From JAVBSN01 sp031556525 (GTDB lineage Bacteria; Bacillota; Clostridia; Lachnospirales; Lachnospiraceae), in contig JAVBSS010000011.1 of the NCBI GenBank assembly GCA_031556525.1, positions 5,106 to 69,105 of the forward strand: a DNA stretch of 64,000 nucleotides. Direction: 5' to 3'. The notes beneath the pieces were generated by a model. It saw nothing but the letters and a program-made list of their open reading frames with translations, ran no database searches and was not told the origin of the DNA. Position numbers and translations under genes: made by a program. This document shows positions 36,762-45,530 of the stretch, piece by piece. Every line of letters begins with the position of its first letter. Positions within the stretch are counted from its first letter, which is position 1.

Positions 36762-38008
36762 AAATTAGGATAAGATATATCAACACATTCAGCACCAAGT
36801 ATGTCAGTATTACCATCGGCGTTTAGTCCTGCTATAGCAAAAGTCATAGCTATTCTGTGATCAAGTTTGCTATCTATGGTTGCCCCATGTAATGGTCGAC
36901 CACCATGTATAATCATGCCATCATCTGTGGCTTCAATGTCAGCCCCCATATTTGATAAGTTATTAACCATAACATCTATTCTATTTGATTCCTTTACTTT
37001 GAGCTCACTTGCATCCTTAATTACAGTAGTACCATTTGCGAAACAAGCAAGTAAAGCAATAGTAGGAATCTCATCTATTAATGTAGGAATTATTTCACCT
37101 TCAATTACAGTTCCGGTTAAATTGCTTGTAGATACGGTAATATCAGCTACAGGTTCACCAAGACCCGATTGAATATTTGATAATGTAATGCTAGCGCCCA
37201 TTTGTTCGCAAACTTTGATAATGCCATTTCTAGTAGGATTAATGCCTACATTTTTTATGGTAATTGATGAATTAGGAGTTATTAGACCAGCAACAATAAA
37301 ATATACGGCAGACGAAATATCTCCTGGTACAATTATTTTTTGACCAATTAGTTTGTTGCAAGTACTTACAGTAGCAGTAGTTCCACTTGCCTTAACATTT
37401 ACACCGAATTGCTCTAACATTAATTCTGTGTGGTTTCTTGAAACATAAGGTTCGGTAACAGAAGTATCACCTTCAGCATATAATCCAGCAAGTAAAATAG
37501 CAGATTTAACCTGAGCAGAAGCAACAGGGGAAATGTAATGTGCTCCGTGAAGTTTACTTCCGTGTATAGTTAAAGGTGTGCAATTATTTCCAGAAGTACT
37601 TTCGATGTTAGCACCCATTTGTGAAAGAGGGGTAATTATTCGACCCATTGGTCTCTTTCTGATTGAAGCATCACCATCTACAATAGAAGTAAATGATTGA
37701 GCGGCTAATATTCCAGACATAAGACGAGTCGTAGTTCCACTGTTGCCTACATACAATACATCTGAAGGCCTTTTTAATCCATTTATACCAAGGCCCTTAA
37801 TTGTTACTATATTACCTTGGTTATCTATATTTACACCCATTTGTTGAAAACAGTCTATAGAAGATAAACAGTCAGCACCTTGAAGAAAGTTATGTATTTC
37901 AGTTCTACCTTCTGCAAGTGAACCAAGCATTATCGCTCTATGAGAAATGGATTTATCTCCAGGTACAGTTAATTCTCCGTTTAATGATTTAGCTCTAGTA
38001 AATATCAT
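36731..38008 (-). CDS. aroA: 3-phosphoshikimate 1-carboxyvinyltransferase (EPSP synthase)
   Basis: The enzyme joins shikimate 3-phosphate with phosphoenolpyruvate, the sixth step of the shikimate pathway. The 425-residue protein has PGDKSISHRAIMLGSLAEG at the N-terminus, VGNSGTTTRL, RKRPMGRI and the C-terminal DHRIAMTFAIAGL. Gly and Ala positions look like the ordinary bacterial type. It lies 14 bp after tyrA on the same strand, so both are read from the tyrA promoter. Its end overlaps the YigZ gene on the other strand. Confidence 0.96.
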   Translation of the reverse strand: MIFTRAKSLNGELTVPGDKSISHRAIMLGSLAEGRTEIHNFLQGADCLSSIDCFQQMGVNIDNQGNIVTIKGLGINGLKRPSDVLYVGNSGTTTRLMSGILAAQSFTSIVDGDASIRKRPMGRIITPLSQMGANIESTSGNNCTPLTIHGSKLHGAHYISPVASAQVKSAILLAGLYAEGDTSVTEPYVSRNHTELMLEQFGVNVKASGTTATVSTCNKLIGQKIIVPGDISSAVYFIVAGLITPNSSITIKNVGINPTRNGIIKVCEQMGASITLSNIQSGLGEPVADITVSTSNLTGTVIEGEIIPTLIDEIPTIALLACFANGTTVIKDASELKVKESNRIDVMVNNLSNMGADIEATDDGMIIHGGRPLHGATIDSKLDHRIAMTFAIAGLNADGNTDILGAECVDISYPNFYKDLLELEK

Positions 38009-38022
38009 ATATGTAATCCTTT

Positions 38023-39129
38023 CTAACGTTCATATACTAAGTATCCTACATCTCTTAAAAGTTTGCAAGCAAGTGATGCATCTTCATTATTATAGAAGGA
38101 CATTCTTAGTACTCCTTCTAAATCTTCTCTATTGTGAGTAATCCCTACATTTTTTAAATTAATATTTTCATTAGATACAATGCTTATTGCTTTTAGCATA
38201 GCACCAGCTTCGTCAGGAATATCAACATATACTTCATAATTAACTCTGATAACACCAGTTGCATTATCTGGAATAGAATTTCTATAATCTCTAGCTATAG
38301 AAAAGAAATGATTAATTGATGCTGAATCATTATTTTTAATAGCATTAATTATATTATCTATACCATTTTTGTAATCTATTAATCCGTCAATAATGTTTTC
38401 TGGATTGCTTAATAAAATGTGTTCCCATACTGTTGGAGAAGAGGAAGCAATGCGAGTAATATCTTTGAATCCGCCAGCAGCAAGTTGTTTGTATATACCA
38501 TTGGATGAATCTGTTTGGCTAACAGTATTTACTAAGTTAGAAGCAATGATGTGAGGTACATGGCTTATATAAGCTGTAACTTTATCATGCTCCATTGGTG
38601 AATACACAATTGGTATTGCTCCTAAATCTTCAATAAATAATGTGAATTCATCAACTCTAGTTTTAGAAATTGAATCTGAAGGGGTAATAAAATAATAGGC
38701 ATTTTCAATAAGTCTATCATTGGCAGCATCATATCCTGAACGTTCTGAGCCAACCATTGGATGACCACCGATAAAAAATCCCCCTAAGTTCAGATTCTCA
38801 ACAGCTTTATATATATCTGATTTTACGCTTCCAACATCAGTAATAATGCAAGAAGGTTTGATTATACTTTTTAAATAATTAAGATATTCAATATTATAAT
38901 GTACAGGAGCACATAAAAATATATAATCGCATAATGAAAAAGATTCATCCACACCATCTAAAGCATGTGTAATAGTACCTTCTTCTAAAGCTTTCTGCAA
39001 ATTGATTTCATCAGAATCAAAAGCTATAATGTTGTAGTTTGGAAAAATTCGTCTAATGGATTTGGCTATTGAACCGCCAATTAAACCAAGACCAACAAAA
39101 CCAATGGAAAAGTTATCTTTAATATTCAT
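38023..39129 (-). CDS. tyrA: Prephenate dehydrogenase with ACT domain
   Basis: TyrA oxidises prephenate to 4-hydroxyphenylpyruvate for tyrosine. The 368-residue protein has an NAD-binding GLGLIGGSIAKS motif at the N-terminus, DVGSVKSDI and GGHPMVGSERSGY in the catalytic part, and a C-terminal ACT domain (about 295-368) of the kind that senses tyrosine. It is the first gene of a two-gene operon with aroA. Confidence 0.95.
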   Translation of the reverse strand: MNIKDNFSIGFVGLGLIGGSIAKSIRRIFPNYNIIAFDSDEINLQKALEEGTITHALDGVDESFSLCDYIFLCAPVHYNIEYLNYLKSIIKPSCIITDVGSVKSDIYKAVENLNLGGFFIGGHPMVGSERSGYDAANDRLIENAYYFITPSDSISKTRVDEFTLFIEDLGAIPIVYSPMEHDKVTAYISHVPHIIASNLVNTVSQTDSSNGIYKQLAAGGFKDITRIASSSPTVWEHILLSNPENIIDGLIDYKNGIDNIINAIKNNDSASINHFFSIARDYRNSIPDNATGVIRVNYEVYVDIPDEAGAMLKAISIVSNENINLKNVGITHNREDLEGVLRMSFYNNEDASLACKLLRDVGYLVYER

Positions 39130-39171
39130 ATTGAATCACCACTTTACAATTTTTATATTTATACTAATTGC

Positions 39172-39200
39172 ATTTTATATGTTAAATATTCATATGTCAA
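39172..39200 (-). promoter_or_regulatory. Sigma-A promoter of tyrA-aroA
   Basis: On the minus strand TTGACA (39200-39195) is 17 bp from TAAAAT (39177-39172), 43 bp before the tyrA ATG. The leader is too short for a T-box or other large riboswitch. Confidence 0.75.
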
Positions 39201-39362
39201 TGATTTAAAGTGATAAAGTAATGATGATTATAATGAATAGTATATAAAATAGTAATTGTCTGAAAAATATATAAAATATCAATAGTTTATTGAAATTACA
39301 AAATAAATTGCGGAATAATATAAAAAATAACGAAATATATACAAAATAATCTGAAAAAATCA

Positions 39363-39391
39363 TTGACAATTTAATGGTAATAAAATATAAT
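39363..39391 (+). promoter_or_regulatory. Perfect consensus promoter of an orphan transcription unit
   Basis: TTGACA at 39363-39368, a 17-bp spacer and TATAAT at 39386-39391 match the sigma-A consensus exactly. It points into a 500-bp stretch without a long reading frame. Confidence 0.88.
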
Positions 39392-39397
39392 AGATAC

Positions 39398-39937
39398 ATA
39401 GTCACCGGTAAGACTTAGATATAAAGTAACTCAAGTGAAGGAGGAGATTCCGTTGGAGACGTTTGACGAACAATACAATCAGCATAGTAAGGTTATAGTA
39501 GGAACATATTTCCGTACGGTAAACCTTTAGATATATTTATTAAGTCCCAATAAGCATAAGTGTTATGCAGATTCAGAGAGATTTAAGGACGCAGTTAAGC
39601 GATACTACTATAAAGTATGTTGATTGATTAGAATTATGATGAAGATTACATTTGGAGAATAGTACATAAGTGTTTGTAAAATATTCGTTTAGAAAGGATT
39701 ACAGATTAGAAGTTGATAGAAGATACTTTTGATATATGTGGTAAACCACATCAATGTAATGTTCATAGTAGCTATAGAAAGAGTAGTTACTTATTTTAAA
39801 ATGGTTTGTATGGAAATTGGCGGTTACCTGATAGTAGCCTCTGAAAATTAAAATTAGAATAATTAGAATAATTAGAATAACTGAATAATAGAAAAAGTAG
39901 TCCATAATATTAAATATTTATAGGGCTACTTTTTTAT
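39398..39937 (+). ncRNA. Orphan transcribed region, unidentified RNA or decayed small gene
   Basis: Between the consensus promoter and the terminator at 39892 there is no frame of normal length. An AAGGAGGAG site at 39438-39446 precedes a TTG at 39453 that would give 25 residues (LETFDEQYNQHSKVIVGTYF and five more) before a TAG; the same frame then continues with protein-like sequence to 39623. Further on there is a 7-bp hairpin at 39736-39751 and three tandem AATTAGAAT units at 39852-39878. I cannot match it to tmRNA, RNase P, 6S or SRP RNA. It is either a structured RNA or a broken gene. Confidence 0.4.
39892..39937 (+). terminator. Terminator of the orphan unit
   Basis: AAAAAGTAGTCC pairs with GGGCTACTTTTTT around an A/T loop, ending in a T-run at about 39936. 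Confidence 0.75.
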
Positions 39938-40097
39938 GCATTAATGTATTAAGGTTAGCATATTGTATAGGGCTGTATATAAATGAGTTAGACTTTATAA
40001 AAAAAGAATTAAGAAGGTTGTGAAAACTTGCTTTTATAAGATAAAAAGTACTATAATACAAAAGTATATATAAGTTTTAAGTTTAAGGAGAGTTAAA

Positions 40098-41138
40098 ATG
40101 AATAAGGCGAAAAAGATTGCTAATAAGATATTTAAAATAATAATAATAAGTTTGTTGTTGTTTGTAGCGTTTATGGGTGTAAGTTCCATATATAAAGCGT
40201 ATCAACACAGTGTTAAGCTTCATGAAGAAGAGGTGTTATTATCCACTCCAGCAGGAGAGATGGTAGATGTGAATGGGCATAAGATGCACGTAATTGTAAA
40301 AGGGAATGAAGATAGTGAATATACCTTGGTATTTATGCATGGAGTTAGTTATTTTGATGCATCTATTACAATGGAGCCTTTATATGATTTGTTAGCAGAT
40401 GATTATAGAATAGTATATGTTGATAGAAGTGGTAATGGCTATAGTGAGGTTAGTGGAGCTGATAGAGATATAGATACTATTTTAGAAGAGACAAGAGAAG
40501 CTATCTCAAAAGTAGGGGTAACTGGACCTTATATATTAGTTCCACATTTACAAGCAGAGATAGAAGCTATATATTGGGCTGATTTATATCCTGAAGAAGT
40601 AAAAGGGATAGTAGGGTTGGATATATATGGTCTGGAGAGTTATGTGTCTTATGAACCAGGATTTCTGGACAAGTTAAGCGGTGGTATAATGAGATTTTGT
40701 TGTAATGGTCTAGGTTTACATAGAAGTATTGAAGGAACTTATACAACGGATGAATATAATTTGTTTACTGATAAACAGCAAGTTACGATGAATGCTTTGG
40801 TGTCTAAAGGCGGTTATAACAAAGACAGATATAATGAGGACATGGAAACTTATTATAATGCGCAGAAAGTGTTAGAGTTAGAATATCCTGATGTGCCTAT
40901 GTATGTGTTTATGGCTAATCCTTTAATAGATCCATTCTATTCAAAAAATAAAACAATGCAAGAATCATATGGAGATTATAAGGAGTACGCAGATGGTTTT
41001 AATAGTACTAGAATAGAATATTTCGAAACCTTCGAAAATGTAACCTTGGAAGAAATATCAGGTATGACTAATATATATATATATGAACCAGAACAGATTG
41101 CGGCTTCTATGAAAACATTTATTGAAGGGTTAAAATAG
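40098..41138 (+). CDS. Membrane-anchored alpha/beta-hydrolase fold protein without catalytic residues
   Basis: The 346-residue protein has one N-terminal helix (about 12-30) and an alpha/beta-hydrolase core with VFMHGVSYF and VYVDRSGNGYSE. At the nucleophile elbow, where relatives have His-Ser-x-Ser/Gly, it reads LVPHLQAEIEA, so the serine is gone. Near the C-terminus, where a His is expected before the last helix, it reads SGMTNIYIYEP. Both Ser and His of the triad therefore appear lost, which suggests a binding protein rather than an enzyme. It is followed 9 bp later by an epimerase-like gene. Confidence 0.72.
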   Translation: MNKAKKIANKIFKIIIISLLLFVAFMGVSSIYKAYQHSVKLHEEEVLLSTPAGEMVDVNGHKMHVIVKGNEDSEYTLVFMHGVSYFDASITMEPLYDLLADDYRIVYVDRSGNGYSEVSGADRDIDTILEETREAISKVGVTGPYILVPHLQAEIEAIYWADLYPEEVKGIVGLDIYGLESYVSYEPGFLDKLSGGIMRFCCNGLGLHRSIEGTYTTDEYNLFTDKQQVTMNALVSKGGYNKDRYNEDMETYYNAQKVLELEYPDVPMYVFMANPLIDPFYSKNKTMQESYGDYKEYADGFNSTRIEYFETFENVTLEEISGMTNIYIYEPEQIAASMKTFIEGLK

Positions 41139-41147
41139 GTATTGATT

Positions 41148-42026
41148 ATGGAGAAGTATATAATAGGTAATGACAAATTGACGATAGAGGCTAATTCACA
41201 TGGTGCTGAACTTAGTAGTATTGTTAATAACGAAAATGGATGTGAGTATTTATGGTGTGGTGACGAGAAGTATTGGAAGAGGCAATCACCAGTATTGTTT
41301 CCGTTTGTAGGAAGTTTGAAAAATAAGTCGTATGTATATAATGGACAATCGTATTCGATGGGGCAACATGGCTTTGCAAGAGATATGGAATTTAATTTTT
41401 TGGATAAAAGTGAAGATAGCATTTCGTTTTATCTTGAAAGTAATGAAGAAACATTAGATAAGTATCCATTTAAATTCAGATTAGAGATAGAATATAAATT
41501 GAGTGGAAATGATATTAAGGTAATATGGAGAGTTAAAAATGTCGATAATAAAGATATATATTTTTCCATAGGGGCTCATCCAGCGTTTATGTGTCCTCTT
41601 AATGATGATGGTTCTCAAACAGACTATTATATAGATTTTCATAGGCAAGACAATGTTATATATTCTTTATTAAGTGAAGATGGGTTGATAGATACTACAA
41701 ATAATATACTTGATATTCAAGGTGGTATTATGAAGATAGATGAGCATTTGTTTGACAATGATGCACTTGTTATTGAAGGAGAACAATGTAATAAGATTTC
41801 ATTACTAACACCGAGTAAGGAAAGATATATTACAGTATCATTTGAAACACCGTTATTTGGATTGTGGTCTCCAGCTAAAAAAGGAGCGCCATTTGTATGT
41901 ATAGAGCCTTGGTATGGCAGATGCGACCATAAAGATTTTGATGGCACTATATCTGATAGAGAGTATAGCAACACATTAAAACCAAATGAAGAAGTGGAAA
42001 AATCATATTTAATAACAATTTATTGA
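41148..42026 (+). CDS. Aldose 1-epimerase family protein (LacX-like)
   Basis: The 292-residue protein has the galactose mutarotase fold, with GAELSSIVNNENGCEYLWCGDEKYWKRQSPVLFPFVG at the start, the His motif SIGAHPAF and a late CIEPWYG. This pattern is the LacX/YihR-like branch of the family, which acts on aldoses or sugar phosphates in the cytoplasm. The ATG at 41148 is preferred over a TTG two codons earlier. The preceding pseudo-hydrolase gene is close enough for cotranscription. Confidence 0.85.
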   Translation: MEKYIIGNDKLTIEANSHGAELSSIVNNENGCEYLWCGDEKYWKRQSPVLFPFVGSLKNKSYVYNGQSYSMGQHGFARDMEFNFLDKSEDSISFYLESNEETLDKYPFKFRLEIEYKLSGNDIKVIWRVKNVDNKDIYFSIGAHPAFMCPLNDDGSQTDYYIDFHRQDNVIYSLLSEDGLIDTTNNILDIQGGIMKIDEHLFDNDALVIEGEQCNKISLLTPSKERYITVSFETPLFGLWSPAKKGAPFVCIEPWYGRCDHKDFDGTISDREYSNTLKPNEEVEKSYLITIY

Positions 42027-42066
42027 TAAAAATAGATAAAAAAAACTGTAATTTTTATGCAATATG

Positions 42067-42075
42067 TGGTATACT
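42067..42075 (+). promoter_or_regulatory. Extended -10 promoter ahead of the hairpin array
   Basis: TGG-TATACT (box at 42070-42075) is an extended -10. Transcription from it would start at about 42082, exactly where the first hairpin repeat begins. Confidence 0.6.
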
Positions 42076-42081
42076 ATGAGT

Positions 42082-42245
42082 ACTTGACGAGGTATTATCG
42101 AGTCTAGTACGAATGCACACCTAGACACTTAACGACGTATTTGGGAGTTTAGTGAATATGGTGTTACCAAAAGTACTTGGCGAGGTGTTGACGAGCCTAG
42201 TTATAGCCGTATCTTGAAATTGGCTGAGGTATTAGCGAGTCTAGA
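42082..42245 (+). repeat. Four tandem covarying hairpins in the yqeY 5' leader
   Basis: Four units lie at 42082-42108, 42127-42153, 42175-42201 and 42218-42245, spaced 43-48 bp. Each folds as a stem (ACUUGAC with GUCUAGU in unit 1) holding a U-U mismatch, then tandem G-A/A-G pairs, one further pair and a 7-nt loop starting GUAUU or GUGUU. Stem changes compensate: GAC/GUC, AAC/GUU and GGC/GCC in units 1-3, and the pair above the G-A tandem is G-C, C-G, G-C, G-C. Unit 4 has weaker outer pairs and one bulged U. Such covariation points to a selected RNA structure, probably a binding site repeated four times. Confidence 0.75.
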
Positions 42246-42276
42246 ATTTTAATTTAAAAACAAAGGGGTGTATGTT

Positions 42277-42714
42277 TTGACGTTAGAGACGTTACAAAAA
42301 GATATGATTGCAGCAATGAAGGCAAGGGATAAGGAAAGAAAAGATAGTATATCGACCTTGGTATCGGCGGTGAAGAAGGTTGCAATTGATGAAGGTTGTA
42401 GAAATGATGTTCCAGAAGAATTGGTGGATAGGGTAATTCTTAAAGAATTAAAAAGTGTGAAAGAACAGATAGATACTTGTCCGGGTGATAGGACAGATCT
42501 TAAAGCAGAGTATGAAGTTAGATATTCGATCATTAATGAATTTGCACCGAAGTTATTAAGTGAAGAAGAGGTGCGAAATATTATAATTACAAAATATGCA
42601 GATGTTGTAGCTACTAAGAATAAAGGTATGATTATGAAAAATGTTATGGCTGAATTAAAGGGTAAAGCAGATGGAAAAGTAATTAACCAAGTAGTAGCAG
42701 ATCTTTGCAAATGA
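42277..42714 (+). CDS. yqeY: GatB/YqeY domain-containing protein
   Basis: The TTG at 42277 is chosen because AAAGGGG lies 8 bp upstream; a GTG at 42268 falls inside that site. The 145-residue product is a YqeY protein: helical, with AMKARDKERKDSISTLVSAVKK at the start and a C-terminal GatB-like tail (GMIMKNVMAELKGKADGKVINQVV). The family is related to the tRNA-binding tail of amidotransferase GatB; its role is not settled. Its leader carries the four-hairpin array. Confidence 0.9.
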   Translation: MTLETLQKDMIAAMKARDKERKDSISTLVSAVKKVAIDEGCRNDVPEELVDRVILKELKSVKEQIDTCPGDRTDLKAEYEVRYSIINEFAPKLLSEEEVRNIIITKYADVVATKNKGMIMKNVMAELKGKADGKVINQVVADLCK

Positions 42715-42756
42715 TAAAAATATACAAAAACAGAGGGTAGTAATGGAGGAATTTAT

Positions 42757-44676
42757 ATGGCTTATAATGAAGGACTAGTAAGTACTAATGACAAATGTAC
42801 TGGTTGTAACAAGTGTATATCGGCTTGTCCTGTTGAGGGGGCAAATATAGCTGTTGAAGAAAATGGAACATTTAAAGTATTAGTAGATGGAGACAAATGT
42901 GTTCAATGTGGAAGTTGTATGGAGGCATGTAGGCATAAAGCAAGAGAATATTCAGATGATACAGATAGATTTTTTAATGATTTGGCATCTGGAAAACCTA
43001 TATCAATATTACTTGCACCAGCATTTCTTATAAATTATCCTAATGAATATAAGCAAATATTGGGATATCTAAAAAGCTTAGGTGTAAACAAAGTAATAAG
43101 TATAAGTTTTGGAGCAGATATAACTACATGGGGATATTTGAACTATATTACTAAACATAGATTTCATGGTGGAATTTCTCAACCGTGTCCAGCTATAGTG
43201 GATTACATAGAGAAATATGTTCCAGAATTAATTCCATCACTTGTTCCTATACATAGTCCTATGATGTGTGGTGCAATATATGCAAAGAAATATATGGGTG
43301 TTAGTGATAAGTTAGCATTTATAAGTCCGTGTATTGCAAAGAAGATAGAAATTGATGATCCTAATACAGAGGGATATATATCATATAATGTTACATTTGC
43401 TAAGTTAATGAAGAGAATTAAAGAAGTTAACATTAGTGGATATTCGGAAAATGATGAGATTGATTATGGACTAGGATCAATATATTCAATGCCTGGTGGA
43501 CTTAGAGAGAATGTGGAGCACTTCTTGGGAACTAATTATATGATTAGACAAATAGAAGGTGATAAGCATGCTTATGAGTTTTTAGAGAGATATGTAGGTA
43601 GAATTAAAAATAGAGAAGAGCTTCCATTTATGGTAGATGCGCTTAATTGTGGAATGGGATGTAACTATGGTACAGGAACAGAAAGTAAATTTACTAAGAG
43701 TGAAGATGTATTATTCCAATTACATAAACTTCGTTCAAAAGATTATTCTAAGGCAGATGGAAGTGCATTTAATAAAGATTTACCGTTAGATGAGAGATTC
43801 AAAGTGCTTAATAAACAATTTGAGAAACTTAATATTCAAGATTTTATAAGAAGATATAGCAAAGAAAAGCAAGTAGTGAAAGTTGATTATAGTAGAGCGG
43901 ATTTGGATAAGGGTTATAGATTATTAGGTAAAGATACTAACGAAAAGCGTGTTATAGATTGTGGAACTTGTGGAAATGTTAGTTGCGAAATGATGGTAAA
44001 ATCGGTTCTAAGTGGATATAATAACAATAAGAATTGTATTCATTATCTAAAGCAGGAGTTAGAGACTGAGCAAGTTGCTATGTCTGATATTATGACTCAA
44101 ATACGAGAAGACAAAGAGAATAAAGAGAAATCTTATGAGAATATTCTTGCAGAATTTAATGGACTTAATGATACTATAGAAGAATTGGCTAAAGATAATA
44201 GTAGTAATTCAGAAGATATTGCAACAATGGTTGAATCAATTAACAACATATCTACATATGGTGAGTTATTAAATGCATCGTTGGTTGAGATAAAAGAATT
44301 CTTGGATGATTATAAGACGTCAAGTGATGGTATAGTTAAGATATCTAATCAAACTAATATGCTAGCGCTTAATGCAGGTATAGAAGCTGCAAGAGTTGGT
44401 GAAGCAGGAAGAGGCTTTGCAGTTATTGCTCAGAGAGTTAGAGAATTAGCAGATAAGACAAGATTGGCAGTTAATGATAATAGAAAAAATAGTGACACAT
44501 TGTATCCTGCGATAAGAAAACTTCAGGAGGAGACAAATAGATTTGTTACTAATATAACGGAGATACAGTCTCGTACAGAAGAGATATCTGCAAGTACAGA
44601 AAATATATCAGCTCAATCATTAGAACTTGAAAGTATATCATCAGATATCAAACAAATGATGGAATCTATTGTATAA
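42757..44676 (+). CDS. [FeFe]-hydrogenase-like sensor fused to a chemoreceptor signalling domain
   Basis: The 639-residue soluble protein has two ferredoxin-type clusters (CTGCNKCISACP and CVQCGSCMEAC, residues 14-60), an H-cluster-like domain with cysteines in QPCPAIV, SPCIAKK and CGMGCNYG (about 75-370), a further four-Cys Fe-S motif CGTCGNVSCEMM plus a later Cys (about 405-435), and an MCP signalling hairpin (QTNMLALNAGIEAARVGEAGRGFAVIA, about 525-560). There is no membrane helix. This matches sensory rather than energy-metabolism hydrogenases. It probably reads H2 or redox state and signals to a CheA kinase. Catalytic activity is doubtful. Confidence 0.85.
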   Translation: MAYNEGLVSTNDKCTGCNKCISACPVEGANIAVEENGTFKVLVDGDKCVQCGSCMEACRHKAREYSDDTDRFFNDLASGKPISILLAPAFLINYPNEYKQILGYLKSLGVNKVISISFGADITTWGYLNYITKHRFHGGISQPCPAIVDYIEKYVPELIPSLVPIHSPMMCGAIYAKKYMGVSDKLAFISPCIAKKIEIDDPNTEGYISYNVTFAKLMKRIKEVNISGYSENDEIDYGLGSIYSMPGGLRENVEHFLGTNYMIRQIEGDKHAYEFLERYVGRIKNREELPFMVDALNCGMGCNYGTGTESKFTKSEDVLFQLHKLRSKDYSKADGSAFNKDLPLDERFKVLNKQFEKLNIQDFIRRYSKEKQVVKVDYSRADLDKGYRLLGKDTNEKRVIDCGTCGNVSCEMMVKSVLSGYNNNKNCIHYLKQELETEQVAMSDIMTQIREDKENKEKSYENILAEFNGLNDTIEELAKDNSSNSEDIATMVESINNISTYGELLNASLVEIKEFLDDYKTSSDGIVKISNQTNMLALNAGIEAARVGEAGRGFAVIAQRVRELADKTRLAVNDNRKNSDTLYPAIRKLQEETNRFVTNITEIQSRTEEISASTENISAQSLELESISSDIKQMMESIV

Positions 44677-44686
44677 TAATAATAAT

Positions 44687-44720
44687 AATCCGGAATTCCT
44701 TGGGGGGTTCCGGATTTATT
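44687..44720 (+). terminator. Terminator after the hydrogenase-like gene
   Basis: AATCCGGAA (44687-44695) pairs with TTCCGGATT (44708-44716), with TTCC and GGGG extending the stem. The T-run after it is weak. Confidence 0.75.
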
Positions 44721-44774
44721 TAACTAAAATGAAGGAGGCAATTCAACAATAGTGATTGTTGAATTATTATAAGT

Positions 44775-45530
44775 ATGAAATTAATATCATGGAACGTTAA
44801 TGGAATTAGAGCGTGTGTACAAAAGGGTTTTGAGGATTTTTTTAAGGATATAGATGCTGATATATTTTGTATTCAAGAGAGTAAGTTACAGGAAGGACAG
44901 ATTGACCTCGAATTAGAGGGTTATCATCAATATTGGAATTATGCTGTAAAAAAAGGTTATTCAGGAACAGCAATATTTACTAAGGTAGAACCTAAAGAAG
45001 TTACTTACGGAATTGGTATAGAAGAGCATGATCAAGAAGGCAGAGTTATTACTTTGGAATATGATAATTTCTATATGGTTACTTGTTATACACCTAACTC
45101 AAAGACAGAACTAGAGAGACTAGAATATAGAATGAAATGGGAAGATGATTTTAAGGATTACCTTGATGAGCTTAAAAATAATAAACCTGTTGTACTTTGT
45201 GGTGACCTTAATGTAGCTCATACAGAAATAGATTTGAAAAACCCAAAAACAAATAGAAAAAATGCAGGATTTACTGACGAGGAAAGAGGTAAGATGACAG
45301 CTCTATTATCAGATGGATATGTAGATACATTTAGATATAAATATCCAGACGTAACAGAGAAGTATTCTTGGTGGTCATATAGATTTAGTGCACGAGCTAA
45401 AAATGCAGGATGGAGAATTGATTATTTTGTTGTGTCAGAAGATATAAAAGATAATATAGTAGATGCCAAAATACATGCTGACATATTAGGTTCGGATCAT
45501 TGCCCGGTAGAAGTGGAGTTGAATATATAG
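44775..45530 (+). CDS. xth: Exodeoxyribonuclease III
   Basis: The 251-residue enzyme cuts DNA at abasic sites and removes nucleotides from 3' ends in base-excision repair. It shows SWNVNGIRA, FCIQESKLQ (metal-binding Glu), CGDLNVAHTEIDL, WWSYRFSARAKNAGWRIDYF and the end GSDHCPVEV with catalytic Asp-His. Length is typical of the ExoIII/ExoA group. The stop overlaps the GTG of the next gene by one base. Confidence 0.95.
   Translation: MKLISWNVNGIRACVQKGFEDFFKDIDADIFCIQESKLQEGQIDLELEGYHQYWNYAVKKGYSGTAIFTKVEPKEVTYGIGIEEHDQEGRVITLEYDNFYMVTCYTPNSKTELERLEYRMKWEDDFKDYLDELKNNKPVVLCGDLNVAHTEIDLKNPKTNRKNAGFTDEERGKMTALLSDGYVDTFRYKYPDVTEKYSWWSYRFSARAKNAGWRIDYFVVSEDIKDNIVDAKIHADILGSDHCPVEVELNI

Noticed and set aside
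39398..39937. tmRNA, RNase P or SRP RNA
   Set aside because: The known conserved ends and core motifs of these RNAs were not found by eye.
42082..42245. CRISPR array
   Set aside because: The four units differ from each other and the differences compensate in stems; there are no equal-length unique spacers of CRISPR type and no cas genes.
42757..44676. Energy-conserving hydrogenase
   Set aside because: The cysteine motifs around the H-cluster are altered and the C-terminus is a signalling helix; no maturation or electron-transfer partner genes lie next to it.
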